Notes under the pieces: generated by a model
The model's input: the letters and a program-made list of their open reading frames with translations, nothing else
The model's database searches: none
What the model was told of the DNA's origin: nothing
Assembly (NCBI GenBank): GCA_964342485.1
Contig: CAYFFO010000018.1
Location: 1-41,167, forward strand
DNA: 41,167 nucleotides
Origin: CAYFFO01 sp964342485
GTDB lineage: Bacteria > Chloroflexota > Dehalococcoidia > Lucifugimonadales > CAJWER01
Direction: 5' to 3'
Made by a program: the position numbers and the translations under genes
Shown here: in pieces, positions 35,182-41,167 of the stretch
Position numbering within the stretch: position 1 is the first letter of the stretch
Layout of the letters: every line of letters starts with the position of its first letter

Positions 35182-36294
35182 GTGAAAATTGAAGATCTGA
35201 AAACTTATTTAATTAATGATTGGCTAATTGTAGAAATAATAACCGATTCGGGAATAACTGGAATAGGGCAGGGTACTTTTTGGGGTCAACCAAAGGCCAC
35301 AGAGCAGGTAATTCAAGAATTCAAGGACTACTTGGTCGGTTCAAATCCAATGCAAACCGATTACCATTACCAATATTTAAATCGCTCTTCAAGTTTCAGA
35401 GCTTCTTCTGTTTACGCTGCTCTGAGTGCTGTTGACAACGCTCTTTGGGACATTAAAGGTAAACATCATCAGGCCCCGGTTTATTCATTAATAGGAGGAG
35501 AACACAGGGACAAGATAAGAATGTGTGCTCTATGTATGGATGGAGACAGAGATAGAAGTATTGAACTCGTAGACGAAGCAGTAAAACAAGGCCACACTGC
35601 AATTAAAATTGATCCTTTCCCACCTAATTATGCAACTTGGACGTTTTCAACTCTTATAAACACGGTCACGGATACAGTAGGTGCAGTACGAGAATCTGTC
35701 GGCAAAGACATTGATATTGTAGTTGAGGTTCATAGAAAACTTGGTCCGGCTGAGGCAATAGCTCTGTGCCAAAAACTTGAAGAATTCAATTTACTTCTTA
35801 TTGAAGATCCGATTCCTCCAGATAGCGTGGATTCAATGGCTGATGTATCAAAAAATACAACGATACCAATTGCTACAGGAGAACGTCTACATACAATATA
35901 TGAATTCAGAGAAATATTATCGAAATCAGCAGCCAGAGACTTGAAACTAGATGCTGGATTACATGGTGGGATCACCCAGTGCAAAAAGATATCTGCACTT
36001 GCTGAATCCTACCATGCAACAGTATCTCCACATAATGCATGGGGACCTATATTAACAGCGATCCACGTTCAACTGGCCGCAAGTATACCTAACTTTTTGG
36101 TACTAGAATACCGATACGATGCTAGAGATGAAATCGTCTCGAAACCACTTCAAATCAATAATGGATATATAAAGTTGCAGGACTCACCGGGACTTGGAAT
36201 CGAATTTGATAATCTTACCGCAAAGCAATACTCTTATGAACCCCGTAATATTGATACTGCTTTACGTTCAGATAGGTCGGTAGGATTTAGATAA
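35182..36294 (+). CDS. Enolase-superfamily sugar-acid dehydratase-like protein (370 aa)
   Basis: This is a mandelate racemase/muconate lactonizing-type enzyme. Candidate magnesium ligands are E182 (VVEVHRKL), E208 (LLIEDPIPP) and E234 (ATGERLHT). H284 in SPHNAWGP is the likely base, and H184 beside the first ligand recalls acid-sugar dehydratases of the D-galactonate dehydratase type. K142 or D144 in AIKIDPF could assist. Known relatives dehydrate aldonic acids to 2-keto-3-deoxy acids; the exact substrate here is unknown. The start is GTG with AAGGAGA upstream. It is followed by a Gfo/Idh/MocA gene 55 bp later, probably in the same operon. Confidence 0.87.
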   Translation: MKIEDLKTYLINDWLIVEIITDSGITGIGQGTFWGQPKATEQVIQEFKDYLVGSNPMQTDYHYQYLNRSSSFRASSVYAALSAVDNALWDIKGKHHQAPVYSLIGGEHRDKIRMCALCMDGDRDRSIELVDEAVKQGHTAIKIDPFPPNYATWTFSTLINTVTDTVGAVRESVGKDIDIVVEVHRKLGPAEAIALCQKLEEFNLLLIEDPIPPDSVDSMADVSKNTTIPIATGERLHTIYEFREILSKSAARDLKLDAGLHGGITQCKKISALAESYHATVSPHNAWGPILTAIHVQLAASIPNFLVLEYRYDARDEIVSKPLQINNGYIKLQDSPGLGIEFDNLTAKQYSYEPRNIDTALRSDRSVGFR

Positions 36295-36349
36295 TGTTTG
36301 CTATATTCATAAATTAACTAGCTATTCACAGGTTGCCGGGAGTAAAACG

Positions 36350-37624
36350 ATGACCGCTATACAGATTGCACAAGTTGGATGTGGAGGCATGGGTCTTCGC
36401 CATCTCTATGGTCAAGCAGCTTCGCAAAAGTCTTTTGGATCTTTCGACTATATAAGCGTTTGTGATGTAAGTGAATCAGCAGCAAATTATGTGGCCAACC
36501 AGGCAGAAAATCTTTTGGGCAAACGTCCGAATGTATATACAGACATAGATCGAATGTTATCTACTGAAAAAACACTGGATGCTATTGACATAGTAACAGA
36601 CGCTGGTCAGCACCATATCGTCGCATCAAAAGCAGCACAGTCAGGCATACATATTGCTACTGAAAAACCCATGGGAATTACCGTAAGAGCATGTATTCAA
36701 ATGATTGACCTCGCTGAGAAAAATGGGATAGTGCTGTCTGTTTCTGAAAATTATAGGCGGGATCCATTAAACAGACTGAATAAAGCTATCATTGACTCAA
36801 AAGCGCTTGGTGAACCTAGGCTGTTTTTGGACATATCAGCTAGAGGAACACGTTCAATGCCACACGGTACAGCATGGAGGCATTTAAAAACATCTGGAGG
36901 ATACATGCTGGATTATGCGGTACATAATGCAGATTTATTGATGTATTTTATGGGGTCTGTAGATCGAGTTTATTCTGAAACACAACTCTGGGAAAAAACA
37001 CGATTTACAAAAGAATCATTAGAAGGAAAAATGAAGGATTTTTATGGACATAGGGAAAAAATTGAAATAGAAAAATCTGGCGAGGTGGAATGTACATCGG
37101 AAGATATGGCATCCGGGGTAATTAGGTTTAAGTCCGGAGCTATGGCAAATTTTCTTAATACTATCGCAGCACCCGGACAAACTTCGAATGCTAACATGAT
37201 TTATTTTGACAATGGGTCAATAAAATTAGGAGGCAGCCGATCTGGCAAAGCTTCTGAAATAACCTATATTGGAGAAGAACAATCAATTCCAGAATCGGAT
37301 ATCCTGGCGCTAGTTCCAGACTTCAGTCTTGACGACATGACATCTTCAGTATTTGGAGGCGATAATCGAATTTCGTCGTACGAAATGGAATTCAGTGAAG
37401 TTGATGCAAAGATAATCGCATTGGAGTTAGAAGATTTCGCTGAAGCGATTCGATCAGGAAACCAACCAGAAGTTACAGGACAAATCGGCCTGCAAGCTGT
37501 AGCCCTGACATATGCATTCTTGGAATCAGGATTATCTCATCAACCTGTCTGCTTCGATGATATAGAAACGGATCGTATTAACTTCTATCAAAGAGAAATA
37601 AATGAATCCTTTGAATTGAATTAA
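36350..37624 (+). CDS. Gfo/Idh/MocA-family oxidoreductase (424 aa)
   Basis: The nucleotide fold is IAQVGCGGMGLRHLYG, the EKP motif is ATEKPMGITV, and the putative catalytic histidine is in LDYAVHNADLLMYFMG. It is longer than the other family members in the window, with a charged insertion (EGKMKDFYGHREKIE, about residues 225-245) in the substrate domain. ATG lies 8 nt after GGGAG. It ends the plus-strand island and converges on the YyaL-like gene. Likely partner of the dehydratase-like enzyme in one sugar pathway (inference from linkage). Confidence 0.85.
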   Translation: MTAIQIAQVGCGGMGLRHLYGQAASQKSFGSFDYISVCDVSESAANYVANQAENLLGKRPNVYTDIDRMLSTEKTLDAIDIVTDAGQHHIVASKAAQSGIHIATEKPMGITVRACIQMIDLAEKNGIVLSVSENYRRDPLNRLNKAIIDSKALGEPRLFLDISARGTRSMPHGTAWRHLKTSGGYMLDYAVHNADLLMYFMGSVDRVYSETQLWEKTRFTKESLEGKMKDFYGHREKIEIEKSGEVECTSEDMASGVIRFKSGAMANFLNTIAAPGQTSNANMIYFDNGSIKLGGSRSGKASEITYIGEEQSIPESDILALVPDFSLDDMTSSVFGGDNRISSYEMEFSEVDAKIIALELEDFAEAIRSGNQPEVTGQIGLQAVALTYAFLESGLSHQPVCFDDIETDRINFYQREINESFELN

Positions 37625-37706
37625 AACCCACGGTACTATTCCGGAATCATAATATTCAATAATCTGTTACAGCTCTATAAATTAATATCCAGAATAAGAA
37701 GGAACT

Positions 37707-39752
37707 CTAAATAGACAGTTGCTTTGCGAAGGATTCTGGAGTAGACGAAGGTAGAGAGCATACATAGTCCTCGCAAACAAATGCAGTTGCTTTCCCGTTT
37801 ACAAGATTTTTCCTCTGTAAAATTGGTAAATTACTGACCGTTTCATCTTCAACATCGTTACCGACAAATACTCTGTTGGGAATATAATGACGGAAAACTT
37901 CTGCTACAAGTTCTTTGGTGTCACAAGATTTACTTTTACCTAACACAACAATTTCTTTTGTTTTATCTAGATAGAAATCTAAAACACAAAGCCAATGACC
38001 GGCTCCTAATGGATATTGATTTAACATAGGTACCGATGACTTTAATGCATCCTTACCGTACTGTTCAAACTCTTTTCTACCAGTAATAACAGCCATCTTC
38101 AGTAGAACGTCTGCTGCAATCGCCGCTCCTGACGGGATAGCGTTATCTTGAAAATTAATAGGCCTTATTATCAAGCTTTCATGATCAATACCGGTATCAT
38201 AAAATTGCTTGTTTTTTTTATCCCAAAACAAATTGATCATGTTTTCAGTAAATTTGATAGCTGCATTCAGCCATTTCTGGGATAACGTCGCTTCGTGGAG
38301 TAGTATTAATGAGTTTACTAAAAATGAGTAATCCTCTAGATATCCTTGTAGCTTTGCTTGACCATTCCTGCTAGTTCTTAACAACCTGTCTTCCGTAACT
38401 AAAGTTTTAAGAATATAATCAGCACCTCTTTCAGCAATAGACACGTAATCACTTCTGCCCAAAATACTTCCTGCTTCCGCGAAGGCCCCAATCATTAAGG
38501 AATTCCAAGATGTTAGTATTTTGTCATCAATACCTGGTGATGTTCGAGTAGCCCTAGATTCAAGTAGCAATGATTTAGACTGCGATATAAGATTTTCAAA
38601 TTCTGATTTTTCCAAACCTTCTGAAAACATGAAATCTGACTTACTCATTGTGACATTGAGTATACTCATACCTTCAAAATTACCATCTATATCTACGTTG
38701 AAATATTTATTGAATAGACTCCCTTGTTCTTTCCCAAGAAGATCTTCAATTTCTTCAGGTCTCCAAACAAAATACTTTCCTTCTTCTCCCTCAGTATCTG
38801 CATCCTGTGACGAGAAAAATCCTCCGGACTTATCAGTCATTTCAGCGATCACATAATCAAGAGTTTCTTCGACAACAACCCTATATGTATTATTCCCTGT
38901 AACTTGATAAGCATGCAGATATAAACGGATTAATAAAGCATTGTCGTATAACATCTTTTCAAAATGAGGCACAAGCCAGTAGGTGTCAGTCGAGTATCTG
39001 TGAAAGCCTCCTCTTAGATGATCATATATCCCACCAGCTGCCATGTTATTTAAAGTGACCTCAACCATCTCAAGAGCTTCTGGCAACCCAGTTTTAATAT
39101 AGTATTTCAGTAAAAACTCATAGATCATCGGTTGAGGAAATTTTGGCTGCAAACCAAAACCACCATATTTATTATCAAAATTATCCTGTAACTTGGAAAA
39201 AGCAGTGTCTATAATTTTTGATTCTAGAATTTCCAGATCATTATCTTTGGGTGATATCCCTCTTATATGACTTATTAATTTTTGAGACGTCTCAAGAACT
39301 TCTGATCTCTTATCTCTATACGTATCAGCCATAACTTCAAGGACTCTCGGGAAAGCGGGAAGTCCTCCACGATCTTGAGGAGGGAAATATGTACCCCCGA
39401 AAAAAGGTTCTCCATCAGGTGTAAGAAAAACCGTCATAGGCCATCCTCCCTGGCCTGTCATCGCTTGTACAGCACTCATATAAATGGCATCTACGTCTGG
39501 ACGCTCTTCTCTATCCACTTTGATGCAAACAAACTTTTCGTTCATGATTTCTGCAATAGCAAGATTTTCAAAAGATTCGCTTTCCATTACATGACACCAA
39601 TGACAAGCAGAATAACCTACACTCAATAATATTGGTTTATCTTCATTTTTAGCTCGATTAAAAGCATCGTTTCCCCATGGATACCAGTCAACAGGATTTT
39701 GGGCATGTTGGAGAAGATACGGACTAGTTTCATTTATAAGTCGATTGTCCAT
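37707..39752 (-). CDS. YyaL/DUF255 thioredoxin-domain protein (681 aa)
   Basis: This is a conserved protein of the YyaL/SSP411 (spermatogenesis-associated 20-like) family. The N-terminal thioredoxin-like domain begins NRLINETSPYLLQHA and has the C50-x-x-C53 pair in SACHWCHVM, then VDREERPDVDAIYM and GGWPMTVFLTPDGEPFFGGTYFP. An (alpha/alpha)6-barrel-like region (about 200-560) follows, with FHRYSTD, PHFEKMLYDN, SQDADTEGEEG and LTSWNSLMI. The molecular role is not settled in the family. I prefer the ATG at 39752, preceded by AAGGGGAG and matching the family's usual start, over an ATG at 39803 with no ribosome site. Confidence 0.9.
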   Translation of the reverse strand: MDNRLINETSPYLLQHAQNPVDWYPWGNDAFNRAKNEDKPILLSVGYSACHWCHVMESESFENLAIAEIMNEKFVCIKVDREERPDVDAIYMSAVQAMTGQGGWPMTVFLTPDGEPFFGGTYFPPQDRGGLPAFPRVLEVMADTYRDKRSEVLETSQKLISHIRGISPKDNDLEILESKIIDTAFSKLQDNFDNKYGGFGLQPKFPQPMIYEFLLKYYIKTGLPEALEMVEVTLNNMAAGGIYDHLRGGFHRYSTDTYWLVPHFEKMLYDNALLIRLYLHAYQVTGNNTYRVVVEETLDYVIAEMTDKSGGFFSSQDADTEGEEGKYFVWRPEEIEDLLGKEQGSLFNKYFNVDIDGNFEGMSILNVTMSKSDFMFSEGLEKSEFENLISQSKSLLLESRATRTSPGIDDKILTSWNSLMIGAFAEAGSILGRSDYVSIAERGADYILKTLVTEDRLLRTSRNGQAKLQGYLEDYSFLVNSLILLHEATLSQKWLNAAIKFTENMINLFWDKKNKQFYDTGIDHESLIIRPINFQDNAIPSGAAIAADVLLKMAVITGRKEFEQYGKDALKSSVPMLNQYPLGAGHWLCVLDFYLDKTKEIVVLGKSKSCDTKELVAEVFRHYIPNRVFVGNDVEDETVSNLPILQRKNLVNGKATAFVCEDYVCSLPSSTPESFAKQLSI

Positions 39753-39952
39753 CCTAGGTACTGCTCCCCTTACACCGTTGGATAATTTACTAAATATCCA
39801 CATATAATAACTTAAATTATTGATATAAAGATCAATTAAAATCGTTATCGATGCAGATCTAATCTTGGATCCGCATTATATTAATTACTAAATAAAATAG
39901 GGTGCAAAAGTAAAGTACCCATATTAAACACAAAATAAATAACACCAATTCC
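39753..39952. other. AT-rich spacer upstream of the YyaL-like gene
   Basis: This is the first part of the roughly 490-bp gap between the divergent YyaL-like gene and sdhA. Very AT-rich. It contains the leader of the YyaL-like gene and possibly its promoter, but I could not pick a convincing -35/-10 pair, RNA gene or ORF here. Confidence 0.35.
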
Positions 39953-39981
39953 TTGTCGTAAGCATTCTCATTTGTTATAGT
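39953..39981 (+). promoter_or_regulatory. Sigma-70-like promoter ahead of a small ORF and sdhA
   Basis: TTGTCG (39953-39958), exactly 17 bp, then TATAGT (39976-39981). The predicted start near 39988 gives a leader of roughly 18 nt with AGGAAA (39991-39996) before the small ORF's ATG at 40006. Confidence 0.6.
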
Positions 39982-40005
39982 CATTCAGATAGGAAATCAA
40001 CCATT

Positions 40006-40134
40006 ATGGGAATAATGTTTGCCAGTGATAATAGAGAATTTATGACTAGTTTAAACAGCACTAAAACTCCTGTTGTCACTAACAAAAATGAAACTAACGT
40101 AACAATAATTTTAATTGCGGCAGGTCGCAATTAA
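40006..40134 (+). CDS. Possible small leader-like ORF (42 aa)
   Basis: ATG at 40006 lies 9 nt after AGGAAA and just downstream of a good promoter match. It encodes a 42-residue peptide with a polar N-terminal part rich in N, T and S and a hydrophobic end VTIILIAAGRN. I do not recognise it. Its last codons and stop lie inside a perfect 9-bp inverted repeat, so it may be a regulatory leader peptide for the downstream sdhA, which starts 109 nt later. It could also be chance: it is short and has no visible homology support. Confidence 0.4.
   Translation: MGIMFASDNREFMTSLNSTKTPVVTNKNETNVTIILIAAGRN
40111..40134 (+). promoter_or_regulatory. Perfect 9-bp hairpin at the end of the small ORF
   Basis: TTAATTGCG (40111-40119), loop GCAGGT, then CGCAATTAA (40126-40134). 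The second arm ends exactly on the TAA stop codon. There is no T-tract on either strand, so this is not a standard intrinsic terminator. A second, imperfect inverted repeat (ACACTT at 40171-40176 with AAGTGT at 40203-40208) lies between it and sdhA. Confidence 0.55.
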
Positions 40135-40243
40135 TGCATCTTACAATAATAAAAATACCTTTCCATAGAAACACTTTATTTAACTATTTCGATATCGCAG
40201 TTAAGTGTCTGCAAAACAGATAATTAGGAGCTGAGAGTTTTAT

Positions 40244-41167
40244 ATGTTTGAACACGATATATTGATAATTGGAGCAGGGCTTGCAGGACTTCGTGCAGCA
40301 GTAGAAGGGGTCAGACAAGGATTGGATGTAGCAGTTGTTTCAAAAGTTCACCCAGTTCGCAGTCATTCCAATGCAGCTCAAGGTGGAATTAACGCTCCTT
40401 TAACCGATCGAGGAGATGATTGGGAAGGTCATGCCTACGACACAATAAAGGGTTCAGACTTTTTGGCTGATCAAGATGCAGTCGAAATAATGTCAACAGA
40501 AGCAGGAGACGCGGTAATTGAATTGGAAAGAATGGGAGTTATTTTTACAAGAGGTGAAGACGGTAAACTTGGCACAAGAGCATTTGGAGGACAGAAAGTA
40601 GCAAGAACATTCTTTGTCGGAGCTATCACGGGCTCAGCTTTATTACATGTACTTTACGAACAATCACTTAAGCTTGGTTTAAATGTATATGAAGAATGGT
40701 TTGTTACAAAACTAATAATAGAGGATGGAGTTTGTAGAGGAGTCGTAGCTTATGATATTAAAAACGGACAACTACATACTATAAAGGCCAAGGCAGTAAT
40801 CATGGCAGCCGGTGGTAATGGGAGGGTATTTGAACCCTCAACCCAGGCCTTAATTTGTACAGGTGATGGTATGGCTCTTGCATACCGAGCTGGTGTTCCA
40901 CTTATGGACATGGAAATGGTGCAATATCATCCCACAACCCTAGCTAGAACAGGAATATTGATGTCCGAAGCAGCAAGGGGAGAAGGTGCATATTTATTGA
41001 ACTCAAATGGGGATAGATTTATGGAAAAATATGCCCCTGATTATATGGAATTAGCTTCAAGAGATGTAGTTTCAAGATCTGAGCAAACAGAGATTGACGA
41101 GGGTAGAGGTATTGACGGTAATGTACTACTTGATGTTAGACATTTAGGTAGAGATTTTATTGAAAAA
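40244..41167 (+). CDS. sdhA: Succinate dehydrogenase/fumarate reductase flavoprotein subunit, 5' part
   Basis: The first 308 codons are present and the gene continues past the window. The FAD-binding start is HDILIIGAGLAGLRAA. The flavin-attachment-type segment is HPVRSHSNAAQGGINAPL; the covalent flavin histidine in this family lies in the HS-x-x-AQGG motif, here H44 of RSHSN. R-A-F-G-G-Q, MEMVQYHPTTLA, SEAARGEGAYL and LASRDVVSRS are the catalytic and capping-domain motifs. The match is to SdhA/FrdA rather than NadB, judged by the HPVRSH block and the ASRDVVSR-x-x-x-x-E-I-x-E-GRG motif. Functions in the TCA cycle and respiratory chain at the membrane. The ATG has AGGAG 13 nt upstream. Confidence 0.92.
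   Translation, partial: MFEHDILIIGAGLAGLRAAVEGVRQGLDVAVVSKVHPVRSHSNAAQGGINAPLTDRGDDWEGHAYDTIKGSDFLADQDAVEIMSTEAGDAVIELERMGVIFTRGEDGKLGTRAFGGQKVARTFFVGAITGSALLHVLYEQSLKLGLNVYEEWFVTKLIIEDGVCRGVVAYDIKNGQLHTIKAKAVIMAAGGNGRVFEPSTQALICTGDGMALAYRAGVPLMDMEMVQYHPTTLARTGILMSEAARGEGAYLLNSNGDRFMEKYAPDYMELASRDVVSRSEQTEIDEGRGIDGNVLLDVRHLGRDFIEK

Noticed and set aside
40244..41167. Reading the terminal flavoprotein as NadB to complete nadA-nadC
   Set aside because: The HPVRSHSNAAQGG block, the QYHPTTLA segment and the ASRDVVSR motif fit SdhA/FrdA, and the gene is about 14 kb from nadA-nadC.
1..41167. CRISPR arrays, insertion sequences, prophage genes or toxin-antitoxin pairs
   Set aside because: No regularly spaced direct repeats of CRISPR type, transposase or integrase motifs, terminal inverted repeats or phage structural genes were seen.

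Overview
The window reads as ordinary bacterial chromosome of low GC (estimated by eye at just under 40%). Coding is dense, spacers are short, and sigma-70-like promoters (TTGACA/TATAAT type) and TTG/GTG starts are frequent. The gene content resembles a marine Chloroflexota genome of the SAR202/Dehalococcoidia kind: many paralogous Gfo/Idh/MocA oxidoreductases, an enolase-superfamily enzyme, D-aminoacylase-type amidohydrolases, and very large FtsX-type permeases without an ATPase. That assignment is inference from gene content. No rRNA or phylogenetic marker was tested.

Layout. (1) 1-8255 is accessory metabolism. It holds the 3' part of a UMF1-type MFS permease, then a SelA-like PLP enzyme plus N-acyl-D-amino-acid deacylase operon (minus) with a recognisable promoter. 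A plus-strand trio follows (type II HAD hydrolase, a beta-propeller resembling peptidylglycine alpha-amidating lyase, a homocysteine S-methyltransferase), and then a five-bladed-propeller glycosidase-like protein. (2) 8352-21173 (minus) is a phosphate block read from the right: phoB-phoR, then pstC-pstA-pstB-phoU, then two giant paralogous FtsX-like permeases. Four TTAA-centred repeats at exact 11-bp spacing lie just upstream of pstC and look like a PhoB-binding array. No pstS is present in the window. (3) 21437-28471 holds a Gfo/Idh/MocA gene (minus) divergent from a plus-strand run of tRNA-Ser(GCU), miaB, nadA, nadC and a membrane-anchored 14-repeat Ycf48-like double propeller. (4) 28531-37624 (plus) is a sugar/sugar-acid-like catabolic island: two Gfo/Idh/MocA genes, a small lipoprotein, two tandem sialidase-fold paralogs separated by a hairpin-rich spacer, an SDR, an acid-sugar-dehydratase-like enolase-superfamily enzyme and a further Gfo/Idh/MocA. 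(5) 37707-39752 (minus) is a YyaL/DUF255 thioredoxin-fold protein. It is followed by a roughly 490-bp spacer containing a good promoter, a possible 42-codon ORF ending in a perfect 9-bp hairpin, and the start of sdhA, which runs off the window.

How it fits together. The pho block is a self-contained phosphate-sensing and uptake unit, except for the missing binding protein. The miaB-nadA-nadC run pairs two Fe-S enzymes with NAD synthesis. The island in region 4 could feed oxidised sugars through dehydrogenation and dehydration, but its substrate cannot be read from sequence. The least-explained items are the giant permeases with an inserted jelly-roll-like domain, the 14-blade Ycf48-like protein, the PAL-like propeller, and the leader-like ORF with hairpin ahead of sdhA. 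I saw no CRISPR array, insertion sequence, prophage or classical defence system.
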